A stretch of 64,000 nt of DNA, taken from the IMG/VR virus record IMGVR_UViG_3300046694_000136, positions 124,001-188,000 of that record; one strand, 5' to 3'. The notes beneath the pieces were generated by a model. The model saw nothing but the letters and a program-made list of their open reading frames with translations. It was not told the origin of the DNA and made no database searches. The stretch is from a virus. Shown piece after piece: positions 42,877 through 53,127 of this stretch (its first letter is position 1; each line of letters starts with the position of its first letter). A program made the position numbers and the translations under genes.

Positions 42877-45800
42877 ATGGACAAGCTTCAAGTTCAAGCG
42901 GTTCAGTTCGACGTACGTGGTACTCGTGTAGAAAACCGGGTACTCCGGGAAAAGATCCCGATTAAGTTCAAAGATTGTCCGTGGGTTGTTCCTAATGGTT
43001 CGCCATACTTCGCTGAAGACGCTCTGGTGGACATGTTTAACGAAGCCGGTGGTCGACTGACCCTTGGCACTGATTACTGGTTTGAAGGGGAGTTCGTGCC
43101 CTTCTGCGAGATTACCGGACGATCCATTTGCTCGTTCGTTAAGTTGTCGGATAAAGTACTGGCGGAGAACGAATTCGTTCAGATGACTTATCAAAGCATC
43201 GGGGCTTGGTTTGTTCCGCGCAACAGTATCGATGAATGGATCAAAGAGATCTACATCGGCAAGATCCCAATCCCTTGGGCTAAAGTTTATAACGTTCCAG
43301 CAACCCTTCCTCCCAGCATGCACTCGCACTCCATTAAAACGGAAGTGGGTGACTGGTATGAATTGACTTTCTTCTTCGACTATCTCGCGAACTACTACAG
43401 TACCCGGGATCCGAACGTCTACATCGAGGCTGACCGCGTTATCGCTGAAAGCTTTGCTCGACTGAAGCAAGTAAAGGAAGAACAGCTGGCCCGACTGGTT
43501 AACCACAGTAAGGACTACGGTAACCCTCACGGTATCGACAAGATCCGGTTGCAACTGGGTAACCTTGACAACTTCCGTACTGCATTGCCGGACGAAGACG
43601 TACAGGGCGTAGCGGCTAACCTGTTCAGTACACCTGAAGGGGTCATGCGTCTCTCGGAAGAGTACTCGCTGGAAAGCGATGCGATCATGCGTAACGGTGT
43701 GTTGCCGGTGAGCTACTTCGGTAACGGGGGGTACATTCCTCCAACTATCCTGGGTTCCTTTGAAGGCCTGGGTAGTCTCTCCGAATGCATGGGGATCTGT
43801 GTTGAAGCTAACGGTCGTACCGTCCTGATCCAGAACCACTTCGATGGTCGTACTGAAGGTCTGTACTTCTCGATCCTGAGTGACTACAAGAACCCTCTGG
43901 ATATCAAGAACCCGTACCGTTTCGATTACACCGCTTATCGCTATGAACCACCGGTACTGATCAACAACGGTGTTAAGCCTAACCACATCGTCGCTGGTAG
44001 TGGTAACGAGATCATCATGGTAGGTCTTACCACCAAAGGTAACCCTGCTGCGAATGACCGTTGGTACATTGCGTTGACTAACGATAGCTTTGACCCTAGT
44101 GGTCATCGTTATATTCAAGTCAACATGGCCCCGATCTTTGCTCAGTGCGGTAACCCGGACAGTGAAGGTTACTGGAACGGTTATCTGTACCACGGTCGGT
44201 GGATGATCTACTTGTTGGATCAGTACGCTTACTTGGCGGTTGAATCGGCAATGTCCCCAGACAAGTTCAACCAACAAGGTCGGATGAGTTACTGGCGTAT
44301 CCCTCGTCAAGCAATGATTGACGGGACTCCTGCAACGTGGGAGCTGGTTCGCTTAACGTATCAGGACTGGGATGGCGTACAGTACAACAGTGCTAACTAC
44401 TGGGAGTTCGCCCAAAAACAGCTGAACGGTGGTAACCTCGCTAAGTGGGGACGCTATAACTGGACTACCATCCAGCCTCCACCGGGCATTGGGACCATGA
44501 CTCGGCGTATCTACAGCCTTTTCGCCAAGAAGCCGGGTACGACCAACATCTTCTACCTGAACTGGATCAGTTACACGTTCTTGGATTATCAGGTTCCTGG
44601 TCGAAGCGCAAACTTGTCGGCGTCCATTACCAACATGGTGTATGAGTTCAACATCGTGACGGGCGTGATGACACTGTTGTACAAACAACCTCCGCTCAAC
44701 ATTGACTACCAGAACGACAACAGCGCGATAGTGTTTCAGGATCGCGACATCTGGTTACAGTGGTACAACGCACTGGTGCGCTACATTACACCAGCGGTAG
44801 TCATCACTCCTAATGGTGAACGTCTGGCGTCGATTACCGGTAGCGGTCAGGAGCAGACAGTACTCAACTCGGTGATTGAATATACTCGGTTTGCGTACAT
44901 CAGCAATAACCAGACTGTTACTAGTCGGGCTGACTTGTTGAAGGGGAGCGTGGGCAGAGACCGTATTAAGCAATCCGCTGTTTGGGAACGTGGTCGTAAC
45001 TTGCTGACCCCTATTGCTACGGGTATCGGTAACCGCCAACTGGCATACGAGGCACAGGGTGAGAACTTCCTGACTTACCCAACCACCTTTGATCCATCTA
45101 AAGGAGCACCGTTGCCTAAAGTAGTGTGCCGGAACATCTCGGGTGATTATGCGGTACGTCCAGAGGTTACCAACCGGACGCTGGCTCCTCTGTACAGCAG
45201 ACCGTTGACTAACTCAGTCTTCGACACCAACATGACTTATGCTGATGGCGCTGTCTCGATTACTGGTCCTGCTGATGAACTGGCAGCGCGAGGGGTTGAG
45301 ATGGGGACGATGGGTCTGAGTTACTGTGGGTGGTCTGCTCGACACGACAATTATCCGACCATGCTGGAAATGCCTACCAAGGGTTCTCCGATGCGAGCAC
45401 CTCAGGAGGCGGGGGCTTTCATTAGTTTCCCTAAAACCTACCAGCGGGTGTTGGACGTAGGTGCTCAAAAGGTAAACTACGTTCCAAATGATTATTACGG
45501 GTTGTCGGTATCGGGACGTAACAAGATTCGTTCTTTGATTCCAGCTGGGCAACAGGGTCCATGGTGGTGTTTTGAGTTAGCGATGCTGACCGCTGAACAA
45601 GGCGGTATGTTTGGTGGTTTGGCAACTGCCTTGATTAAACTCAAGTACCCTACCGCGGCAGATGGTAGTTTGGCGACGTGGGATGGCCAAGTCTTCTTGG
45701 TAGCTCCTGTGGTGGAAGCCCCTAACGCTAACCACCCAGGCCTGTACTTGATCACCGACTTCCAGATATTGGGGTCCTCGGTCAAGAACGTTCCACACGA

Positions 45801-46602
45801 GTACATGTACTCCAGTAACCAAGGCGCGCTTGCCTATTACTGGAACCGTCCTCTGCTGAGTATCTACCGTTCCGGGAACATCTTGCAGTGTATCTGGACC
45901 TCCGGGTTCAACTACATCAGCGGCAGTATCTACATTGACCAAACCATCTTCACGGTCAATCTGGGTAACGGAGTGTTTAACGGAGCAGGGACTACCTTCC
46001 TTGGCTGGAACGCTGCGGAGTACGTGGTTAACATTCCACGGGCTGGCCGTAGTCGGATTGGGGTCTCAAACCCTGATACCTATCAAGCGAAGATGATTGA
46101 CTTTGCTACTCCTGCTCAGACCAACGACACCTCTGGTGGTGCTGCTCGTATCTACCCAGTGGTAAATGGGGGTGGTGGGGTTGACTACTACGCGACGGTT
46201 ACCAGTTATCCAGAGACAGGTTGGGCGGTGTTCTTCCTCGAAGAAGTAGCGGTGATGGTGCAGGGTACTTTGTACCGGGCTACGACGGGTACAGTTGACC
46301 TCCGTGATATCGATACTGATCCACGGAACAAAGTGTTCTACGTTTACATCACCATTGAGGATACTGTGGCGAAGTACATCTTCTCTACAGTGAAACTGCG
46401 TCGGGGTAATGCGGTTATGTTGGTGGCGATCATTACCACTAACGAGAAGCAGATCCTCACGTTGGAACGCCGCACTCCGTTTATTGTGGCGGACTACGAG
46501 CTGAGCTTTGTACGGGATGGCGGTATTATCCCAATCAGTTCCGGGTTCCCTCAGGACAACGGTGTCTTCAAGTTCCTGAAGCAGAGTGAGCTGTTGCCTT
46601 AA
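42877..46602 (+). CDS. Large tail-fibre protein, 1241 aa
   Basis: ATG 42877 has an AAGGCTGAG SD. Domain order matches the 1187-aa paralogue: N-terminal attachment region, NPHGIDKIRLQLGNLDNF around residue 210, FGNGGYIPPTILGSFEGLG around residue 285, long beta-rich body, and C-terminal VDLRDIDTDPRNKVFYVY followed by GGIIPISSG. The two C-termini are clearly related, while body sequences have diverged, a pattern expected for receptor-binding fibres with a conserved trimerisation tip. It is the longest gene of the window. Specificity cannot be read from the sequence. Confidence 0.6.
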   Translation: MDKLQVQAVQFDVRGTRVENRVLREKIPIKFKDCPWVVPNGSPYFAEDALVDMFNEAGGRLTLGTDYWFEGEFVPFCEITGRSICSFVKLSDKVLAENEFVQMTYQSIGAWFVPRNSIDEWIKEIYIGKIPIPWAKVYNVPATLPPSMHSHSIKTEVGDWYELTFFFDYLANYYSTRDPNVYIEADRVIAESFARLKQVKEEQLARLVNHSKDYGNPHGIDKIRLQLGNLDNFRTALPDEDVQGVAANLFSTPEGVMRLSEEYSLESDAIMRNGVLPVSYFGNGGYIPPTILGSFEGLGSLSECMGICVEANGRTVLIQNHFDGRTEGLYFSILSDYKNPLDIKNPYRFDYTAYRYEPPVLINNGVKPNHIVAGSGNEIIMVGLTTKGNPAANDRWYIALTNDSFDPSGHRYIQVNMAPIFAQCGNPDSEGYWNGYLYHGRWMIYLLDQYAYLAVESAMSPDKFNQQGRMSYWRIPRQAMIDGTPATWELVRLTYQDWDGVQYNSANYWEFAQKQLNGGNLAKWGRYNWTTIQPPPGIGTMTRRIYSLFAKKPGTTNIFYLNWISYTFLDYQVPGRSANLSASITNMVYEFNIVTGVMTLLYKQPPLNIDYQNDNSAIVFQDRDIWLQWYNALVRYITPAVVITPNGERLASITGSGQEQTVLNSVIEYTRFAYISNNQTVTSRADLLKGSVGRDRIKQSAVWERGRNLLTPIATGIGNRQLAYEAQGENFLTYPTTFDPSKGAPLPKVVCRNISGDYAVRPEVTNRTLAPLYSRPLTNSVFDTNMTYADGAVSITGPADELAARGVEMGTMGLSYCGWSARHDNYPTMLEMPTKGSPMRAPQEAGAFISFPKTYQRVLDVGAQKVNYVPNDYYGLSVSGRNKIRSLIPAGQQGPWWCFELAMLTAEQGGMFGGLATALIKLKYPTAADGSLATWDGQVFLVAPVVEAPNANHPGLYLITDFQILGSSVKNVPHEYMYSSNQGALAYYWNRPLLSIYRSGNILQCIWTSGFNYISGSIYIDQTIFTVNLGNGVFNGAGTTFLGWNAAEYVVNIPRAGRSRIGVSNPDTYQAKMIDFATPAQTNDTSGGAARIYPVVNGGGGVDYYATVTSYPETGWAVFFLEEVAVMVQGTLYRATTGTVDLRDIDTDPRNKVFYVYITIEDTVAKYIFSTVKLRRGNAVMLVAIITTNEKQILTLERRTPFIVADYELSFVRDGGIIPISSGFPQDNGVFKFLKQSELLP

Positions 46603-46611
46603 ATGAAATAG

Positions 46612-46633
46612 GGGGAGGGTTTCCTCCCCTTTA
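46612..46633 (+). terminator. Hairpin between second and third fibre genes
   Basis: A 7-bp GGGGAGG stem (46612-46618 with 46623-46629) is followed by TTTA. It is a weak terminator. Confidence 0.5.
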
Positions 46634-46649
46634 CCGATTGGAGCTGTCT

Positions 46650-49541
46650 ATGATTATTTTTGGTGGAGAACCGCCATTTGTCGAGAAGCCGGAACCACGG
46701 TTCGGGGAAGTAATCCTCCGACTCGACCAGATGGCCTATGCGGTAGAGAAGAAGGTTGCTAGCTTCAACGAAGGTACTAAAGAAGCTCTGATCCTGTTCA
46801 GTCAGAACATGGCACAGTTTGTTGCTGAAGTAACTCCGGTAATCGACGCTCACTTGGCTCAGCAAGGTGCGGTGCATGGTGAAACCAAAGCCAGTATCGG
46901 ATTGGGTAACAAGGATAATTACCGGACGGCCACTCTGGCTGAACAACGAGCACTGACTCCGGTATTGGCTTACGTAACTCCTCAAGGGGCCAAGCAAGCT
47001 TTCCTGGACCGCAACGCCTCCAACCCTTTGGTAGGTGATGCTTACCAGCAGAACAACGTGTTGCAGTTCGCCTCGTACTTCTACACGAACGAATTCCCAG
47101 TGATGACCCCGACCGTTGCTCAGTCGAGTCGTTATTTTGATTCCAATGCCAAAGTGGCGATGGTCTTTAACGATGACCGGATTGTTTACTCTCCGTCTTC
47201 CAACAAGGCCGTCTACCAAACCGATGTTGGGTTTATCAGTGCCCCTACCAAAGCCCGTAAGGCGTCGCGGTTGGCTGAGATCCCTAACCTGCAAAGCCGG
47301 ATGCTGCCGGGTGGCTGGAACAACATTGGCGCAGTAACGTCTGATGGTAACGTTGCATTGTTCAAACCATTGGCTGACAAGAAGATCTTTGTTTATAAAG
47401 ACAACTTGGGCGATCCAGCCGGGGCTAAGAACTTCCTGTTATTCAGCAGTTACATCGGGACAGCATATCGTGGGTTGTCGGTGTTCCCTCAGCTCACAGG
47501 TGACTACACGTTCAATCTCCTCCACAAGTTCTTCAAGGTGGATGCGTTTGAGAGCGACCCTACACTGAATCAGTTGGTGACCGCGGCTTACCCTGCTCTG
47601 TTCACGTTGATGGGCGCTGCACCGTATCAGGCGCCTATCCAGGGCGGCCACACAGTAGACGTTCGTAACTTCGTCACGCTGAGTGCTGGTCAAACCGTCA
47701 AGATCGGTGTAGAGAACGGTTCCCCTCAAATCAACGTTGGTTTGTACTGGTCGGCTCGTGACTATGAGATCCGGATGTTCGTGGCTGTACCGCTGGTGGT
47801 CACTGGTAACGGGATCACTAAGTACTTGGCATTGAACTATGTGACATCGTTCATTCCGGGTACGTTGATGGCTGGTGGGTCGGGTACTGTTACGGTAATG
47901 GGGACTCGTGTTCCTGATACCCTCAACGCAGGAACCTTGGCTCCAACCAATGGCTCGCAGTACCTGTTCGCTCGTGATCCGTTTAACTTCAACGATCCTT
48001 CAGTACTTCCGGGGGTAGTCTTGTCGTCGGGTGACGTAGTCCGGTCTATCTCAACTAAGAACGGTATTCGTGTAAAACGTTTCCGCTCTGGTTTGGCTGG
48101 CTTCCCGGGTTGGATTGCGGGGCCTCGTCCGTATGCGGATCCTAAGCTCCTGCGGACTGAGCTGTACACACCTTCGAGACACAGTCCATTTGGACCAGTC
48201 CCCGATCGCATTATTCCTTTCACTAACCTTAATGAAACACGGTATCTGGTTTATGGGCTTGACAACGGGACAGGTCTCTTCCGGTGGGCGGAGATTACGT
48301 GGAATTCCGAAAGCATTGTTGGAAGCGTCGCTGGTGCACGGATTGGGGTTCGGGCTCCATCAAGTTTCACCTCTTACTCAAAGATTGACAACTTCCCTAA
48401 AGGCCTCTCGGTTATTGCCAATAAGGTCAGCAGTGGTGTTGGGATTAATTCTCTTGTCTTCACAGCCCAAAATGGTTTCAAAGCCAATGCATCGTTTGGG
48501 TACGCCAACGGAGTCGTCACACTGGGAGCAGAAGTAACACTTGCTCTCACTACGGTGAACCGCTTGAAGGCATCGGGTAAGAAGGTACTGGATAACGCAG
48601 CTGTCTTTAACGCCGGGATTCCTGACTCTGCTCGTGAAACCATGATCCATGTTTATGCGATCACTCTGAACAAAGCCGTGGTGGTTATCTCTGATGGCTA
48701 CAGTTACGCTGAAGGTGGTGCATTCTCCTACAACGTAGCAGCAGGTCAACTCAACCTGATCCTTCCGGGTAGTGCGGATCTGCCATTGCAACGGCTCACA
48801 CCAAGCAGCAGTGCCCTGACCGGTCTCAACCGGGTCTCTAAATCGGGTGATGTTGTCTGGAGTACACCAAGTGACATGTTGGCTTCTCAACTGGATGCGG
48901 CGACTTACGACATCGTTATCACCCGACCTTTCGGGGAAGTGTACGGTGACTTGTCGTTCCGTCTGTCCGGGATGACTTCTGACTCACCGACGTGTTCTCC
49001 GTTTGCAGTGAACCCGGCTCGGTTGTATCAGGGTCAATTGATCATTGATGCGGTGGACGAGTTGCATCCTCCTATCTTGATTCCTAAGAAGGGGCTGTAT
49101 CAGGTATCCCCCGGCAATGCTTCTGCTACGTCGACTATCATGGCTGATGTGAGTGGGAACACGACACTGGATGCTTACGAGGTTAACGAAGCTGGTTGGG
49201 TTCGTATCCCTGGTGGTTCTAAGGTGGTAATCGACGGTACGGTGTATCTTCTGGACCGGGAGTATTCGGTCAAGGTGAGAGCTGTGGGTACGTCGTACTG
49301 CTACCTGCGTCGGGCTAACAACGTCTTGGTGGCTATTGCTTCTGATGTAATGCGAGAAGTGAGCAACACCGAGGTGATGTTCGGTACTGCGGTAAACGGT
49401 ATCCTCACTGTTAACGAATCGTACATCGTGATGAACAAGCACGTACTCCGTACAGGGCGTCGTGGTTCGGCTATCCCAGTGTTCGAGGATGATGGTGTAG
49501 CGGGAACTAACAAGTTCTTCACCCGTCGAGATGTGAGCTAA
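46650..49541 (+). CDS. Large tail-fibre protein, 963 aa
   Basis: ATG 46650 has a GGAG SD; an earlier TTG shows no SD. The N-terminal section is shorter than in the two preceding fibres. VHGETKASIGLGNKDNYRTA near residue 75 is the recurring fibre motif with H-G, I/V-G-L and DN. The C-terminus (YSVKVRAVGTSYCYLRR, then RGSAIPVFEDDG) is related to the tails of the two paralogues but lacks the LRDID motif. It is likely a third fibre subunit or tip. A strong terminator follows. Confidence 0.6.
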   Translation: MIIFGGEPPFVEKPEPRFGEVILRLDQMAYAVEKKVASFNEGTKEALILFSQNMAQFVAEVTPVIDAHLAQQGAVHGETKASIGLGNKDNYRTATLAEQRALTPVLAYVTPQGAKQAFLDRNASNPLVGDAYQQNNVLQFASYFYTNEFPVMTPTVAQSSRYFDSNAKVAMVFNDDRIVYSPSSNKAVYQTDVGFISAPTKARKASRLAEIPNLQSRMLPGGWNNIGAVTSDGNVALFKPLADKKIFVYKDNLGDPAGAKNFLLFSSYIGTAYRGLSVFPQLTGDYTFNLLHKFFKVDAFESDPTLNQLVTAAYPALFTLMGAAPYQAPIQGGHTVDVRNFVTLSAGQTVKIGVENGSPQINVGLYWSARDYEIRMFVAVPLVVTGNGITKYLALNYVTSFIPGTLMAGGSGTVTVMGTRVPDTLNAGTLAPTNGSQYLFARDPFNFNDPSVLPGVVLSSGDVVRSISTKNGIRVKRFRSGLAGFPGWIAGPRPYADPKLLRTELYTPSRHSPFGPVPDRIIPFTNLNETRYLVYGLDNGTGLFRWAEITWNSESIVGSVAGARIGVRAPSSFTSYSKIDNFPKGLSVIANKVSSGVGINSLVFTAQNGFKANASFGYANGVVTLGAEVTLALTTVNRLKASGKKVLDNAAVFNAGIPDSARETMIHVYAITLNKAVVVISDGYSYAEGGAFSYNVAAGQLNLILPGSADLPLQRLTPSSSALTGLNRVSKSGDVVWSTPSDMLASQLDAATYDIVITRPFGEVYGDLSFRLSGMTSDSPTCSPFAVNPARLYQGQLIIDAVDELHPPILIPKKGLYQVSPGNASATSTIMADVSGNTTLDAYEVNEAGWVRIPGGSKVVIDGTVYLLDREYSVKVRAVGTSYCYLRRANNVLVAIASDVMREVSNTEVMFGTAVNGILTVNESYIVMNKHVLRTGRRGSAIPVFEDDGVAGTNKFFTRRDVS

Positions 49542-49553
49542 AGCGTAATAGAC

Positions 49554-49588
49554 CCTACCCCTACTCCGGATGCCGGAGTAGGGGTAGG
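49554..49588. terminator. Bidirectional terminator, 16-bp stem
   Basis: A perfect 16-bp stem (49554-49569 with 49573-49588, loop ATG) sits between the third fibre gene and the converging spike gene. Confidence 0.8.
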
Positions 49589-49600
49589 AAGTCTTCAAAG

Positions 49601-50584
49601 TTAACCAACAGGAGGTTGCGGCGTAGGCATTGGGTTACCTGATACACCGTCACCATTTTCAACACCAATGTGTCCGTGCATGTCAAGGTCAACAATCGAA
49701 GTTCTTACACCAGTAAGACCTTGGACAACGCCTGTACTCACAGTGTTACCCGTCTGCTTGGTATTACCGGTGTGGTTCAGGTTCCCCTTCAGGTTAACCT
49801 CCCCTTCCCACTCAGTAGTCCCGATAGCCACCTTGGCGGTCTTTGCCTGAACGTTGATGTCTTCACATTGCAGGGTAAAGACTTTGGTCTTGATGCTGAC
49901 GCTTTCATCCCCGTTGAACAGGATAGAGTCTGGAGCGTCAATAATAACCTTCTTTTTATCCACCCCAATAAGCGTTTCTTCTTTGTTGGTGTAGATGAAC
50001 TTGCTATTGAAGTCGTCCATGACGATGGAGCTACCACCAGTACCAACCGCTTCAAGTCGACCTTGACCGCCGTCCAACTTGACTTCAAAGCCAGACTTCT
50101 CCCCGTTACTCTGAGAAGAACGATAGGCCATAAACCCACTACGAGTATCCAGTGTAATGGTGTAGAAGTTATCAACGTTGAACTCAGTGTTCTCGTCAAG
50201 GTTGGGGTTAGCCTGAAAGCCCCAGACGATTGTTTCAAGTCTATGTGTCTCACCACTGAATCCATTGGTGGTCCAGTAGATGGTACTTTGACCACTTACT
50301 TGGTACAGCGACACCTGACTGCCTTCCTTTACATCGGGTGCGGTCAGTCGGTTAGGCTCACCGAACGCGTTCCACTTCGCCGGACGGACGTTGCTGATCA
50401 TCGTGTTGACTTTAACGGGTTCACCGTTGGCGTTGACAGCAGTTTCTTCCTTGGCCTCAACCTGAGCTACTGTACGTCCATCTGCCATCGGTGAGTTTTT
50501 CGGCAAATGAACCATGATTTCTTTGGTGTTGGTCTGTTTGGTTGCAGCGACAGTACCTACCCCCAACCAGTTAATTAAGTTCAT
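49601..50584 (-). CDS. Central baseplate spike protein, 327 aa
   Basis: Start ATG 50584 (minus strand). The protein has an N-terminal OB-like region (to about 150), then beta-strand repeats (residues 160-290) with Gly and Asn turns, as in the beta-helix of gpV/gp5-type spikes. The C-terminus has DLDMHGHIGVENGDG, where HGH matches the H-x-H metal-binding apex of Mu gp45 and P2 gpV spikes. It should form a trimer that pierces the outer membrane at tail contraction. A Gly/Pro-rich tail follows. The gene is isolated on the minus strand, 50 bases divergent from the SbcC-like gene. Confidence 0.65.
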   Translation of the reverse strand: MNLINWLGVGTVAATKQTNTKEIMVHLPKNSPMADGRTVAQVEAKEETAVNANGEPVKVNTMISNVRPAKWNAFGEPNRLTAPDVKEGSQVSLYQVSGQSTIYWTTNGFSGETHRLETIVWGFQANPNLDENTEFNVDNFYTITLDTRSGFMAYRSSQSNGEKSGFEVKLDGGQGRLEAVGTGGSSIVMDDFNSKFIYTNKEETLIGVDKKKVIIDAPDSILFNGDESVSIKTKVFTLQCEDINVQAKTAKVAIGTTEWEGEVNLKGNLNHTGNTKQTGNTVSTGVVQGLTGVRTSIVDLDMHGHIGVENGDGVSGNPMPTPQPPVG

Positions 50585-50634
50585 ACACGAAGACCCATTA
50601 TCTAGAGAAGTATACTTTTTAGAAGACCTATACC

Positions 50635-53097
50635 ATGCTGACTAAATTGATTCTTGAGAATTACATCCCTTTACAGAAAAACGGGATTAATTATGTTGAG
50701 CTGGACCTTAACGCTATGGTCAACTTGTTCATTGCCCAGAACGGTGTAGGTAAAACAAGCATCCTGAAAGAAGTTAACCAACTCCCTCCCGAAGCAGCCG
50801 ATTTTGATACCGGCGGTCGCAAGTACGGTGAGTGGAAGATTGAAGGTAAGCATTACATCTTTGATTCCCGCACTGGGGTATCGGATGGTCACTCGTTTAA
50901 ACTGAACGGTGAAGAATTGAACAAGGGTGGAACCTTCATGGCTCAGAAAGAGTTGTGCTGGACCCACTTCAAGCTGGATCGTCCTCGTGCTAAGTTCCTG
51001 TCAGGTTTGAAAGTATACGACCTGTTCAGTAACTTGACTCCAGCGCGCCGTAAGGACATCCTGTTGTGGCTTTACCCAAATGACACCACTTATGCCATGG
51101 GTGTCTTCAACAAGCTCAAAAGCGAACGTAACGAGCTTAAAGCGGTATTGAAGAACCAAGTCTCTCGCTACGCTGATGAAAGCGAGAAACTGAAACGGAT
51201 TACCGAGTGTGGGGTAGATGAACTGGAGGCTCGCATCAAGCACATTGATGAAGAACTCCGTAAGTCTCTCTTGATTCGGGGTTCGTTAGAAGAATACAAG
51301 ATCCATCCGGGCCTGCGTCAGAAGATCGAACAGTTCGAGTACCTGTCGACCGCTTTAACGGTTAACAAGGTCAGTGGGTTTATCGAATCTGAAGATGAGC
51401 TGGTAGAAGGCATCGAGATGACCGAGCGGTTGATTGATAACTACGAGGAAAACATCGCAGCTATTCAACACACCATCGGTGAGAACGCTGGGTTACTGGA
51501 GGGGGTAGAGGAGTACTTGCAAGATCCTCTGTTGTTCCAGAATCAAGCTGACCAGTTAGAGACGGAGATCAACCAGTTAAAGAGTTCTATTAAAGAGCAA
51601 ACCGTCATCTTGGGTGACTACCCGGTCTTCAATGAAGAAGAGATGAGCTTCCAAGGACTGGATCTGGTTTATGACTCTTTCGTAGCACAATTGCACTGCG
51701 TGACCAATGCTAATGACAGCAGTATCAATGGAGCCGTCTACAAGCAGATGGAGATCCAGCTGAATAACCTTAATAACCGCATCCGAGACTACGAAGGTAA
51801 ACTCTCTGCGGGTGGTCATCAGCTTAAGCATTACAACAGCGCAGAAGCCGTTGAATGTCCTGACTGCAAGCATAACTTTAAAGTGGGGATAAACGAAAAG
51901 GATATCCATCGCCTGAGAGCCGACGTGGATAGTTGGACGGTGGCCATTGGTAACTTGGAGAAAGAAAGGGACGTAGTAGCTGATAAGTTGGACAATGACC
52001 GTAGCTGGTATGAAAGTATGGTTGCATTGCATCAGTTTTGTCGCATGCGGTCTGACGCTCCTTGCCTGGGTGTATTGGTTAAAGACTTCAACGTGGGTAA
52101 GAACGAGATCTCTAACCTCTTGAACGCGCTCAGAGCCTATAAGACGCGTTTCGATGCCACTAAGCGTATCGAGTCCTTGCTGGAAGAAAAGAACCTCATA
52201 GAGACCCGCATAGGGCTTATGAACAGGGATAACGTTCTGGACGTTGCATCGTTCGTAGAGGGTTGGGAACGGGAACTGGTTAAAGACCAAAAGAAATTGG
52301 CTTTCTACAACCGTCGCCTTAAAACCTTTAACGGTCGTTTAGCGATTATCCGTAACTACGGGAATGACTTGGCTAAGTTGAATGAACTGAAAGAAGAAAT
52401 CTTCCAAGGTCTGTTCGACGAAGGTTATGTTAAGTTCCGTAAGCAACTGGATGAACGTATCAGTATCCTGACCGAAGAGAAAGAAGACAACTTAAGGTCC
52501 ATCATTACCAGTCGTTCGTTGTCGGCTGTGGTTGACTCCATTCATGACGAAGTTCTCCGTCTGCGTAAACGGATGATTATCGTTGAAACATGGATGGATA
52601 AACTGTGTCCCAATAAAGGATTCATTGGGAAATTGTTGACGGACTTTATTAAGACCTTTTGCGGTAATGCTAACGCGATGATCCAAGATGTTTGGAACAC
52701 ACCACTTTATGTGAAACCCTGTAATAAAGCTAACGGTGATCTGACTTACAGATTCCCGGTAGTGGTTGGGGATTCCAAACCGGTTCCAGACATGTCTGAT
52801 TGTAGTTTAGGTCAGACTGGGATCATTGACTTCGCTATGCGCCTTACTGCGTTGACTTACCATGGGTATTTCCCGTTGATCATGGACGAAGTGGGGACCA
52901 ACCTGGACGAAGTTAAGCGAACACGGTTCTTTAACTTTGTTCGGGAGCTGGCTCAGAAGAAAGACGCCCGTCAGATCTTTTGCGTCAGTCATTATCTATC
53001 TAGTTTTGGTGTGTTCTCGAAACCAAACGTAGTCGCCATGAAGCACGATGGCTTGACACTACCTGCGGAGCCGAACAAGAACAACACCATTAATTAA
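50635..53097 (+). CDS. SbcC/Rad50/T4 gp46-like recombination ATPase, 820 aa
   Basis: ATG 50635 is directly preceded by an AGAAGA-type SD. Walker A AQNGVGKTS is at residues 34-42. Two long coiled-coil arms flank a zinc-hook CPDC at about residues 408-411. The ABC signature CSLGQTGIIDF is near residue 721 and Walker B FPLIMDEVG near 746-754. Such proteins act with an SbcD/Mre11-type nuclease in end processing and recombination-dependent replication. No SbcD-like gene lies next to it, so the partner must be encoded elsewhere. It starts the replication and repair set at the right end of the window. Confidence 0.85.
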   Translation: MLTKLILENYIPLQKNGINYVELDLNAMVNLFIAQNGVGKTSILKEVNQLPPEAADFDTGGRKYGEWKIEGKHYIFDSRTGVSDGHSFKLNGEELNKGGTFMAQKELCWTHFKLDRPRAKFLSGLKVYDLFSNLTPARRKDILLWLYPNDTTYAMGVFNKLKSERNELKAVLKNQVSRYADESEKLKRITECGVDELEARIKHIDEELRKSLLIRGSLEEYKIHPGLRQKIEQFEYLSTALTVNKVSGFIESEDELVEGIEMTERLIDNYEENIAAIQHTIGENAGLLEGVEEYLQDPLLFQNQADQLETEINQLKSSIKEQTVILGDYPVFNEEEMSFQGLDLVYDSFVAQLHCVTNANDSSINGAVYKQMEIQLNNLNNRIRDYEGKLSAGGHQLKHYNSAEAVECPDCKHNFKVGINEKDIHRLRADVDSWTVAIGNLEKERDVVADKLDNDRSWYESMVALHQFCRMRSDAPCLGVLVKDFNVGKNEISNLLNALRAYKTRFDATKRIESLLEEKNLIETRIGLMNRDNVLDVASFVEGWERELVKDQKKLAFYNRRLKTFNGRLAIIRNYGNDLAKLNELKEEIFQGLFDEGYVKFRKQLDERISILTEEKEDNLRSIITSRSLSAVVDSIHDEVLRLRKRMIIVETWMDKLCPNKGFIGKLLTDFIKTFCGNANAMIQDVWNTPLYVKPCNKANGDLTYRFPVVVGDSKPVPDMSDCSLGQTGIIDFAMRLTALTYHGYFPLIMDEVGTNLDEVKRTRFFNFVRELAQKKDARQIFCVSHYLSSFGVFSKPNVVAMKHDGLTLPAEPNKNNTIN

Positions 53098-53103
53098 TAA
53101 ACC

Positions 53104-53111
53104 TACATTAT
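53104..53111 (+). promoter_or_regulatory. Promoter-like octamer TACATTAT
   Basis: The box lies six bases after the SbcC-like stop and about 20 bases before ATG 53128. It is identical to the box at 17961 and likewise preceded by CC. Confidence 0.4.
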
Positions 53112-53127
53112 CAACAGGACCTATGAA

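Noticed and set aside
42784-44310. 508-codon minus-strand open frame inside the second fibre gene
   Set aside because: It overlaps a well-supported fibre gene and has no recognisable protein pattern.
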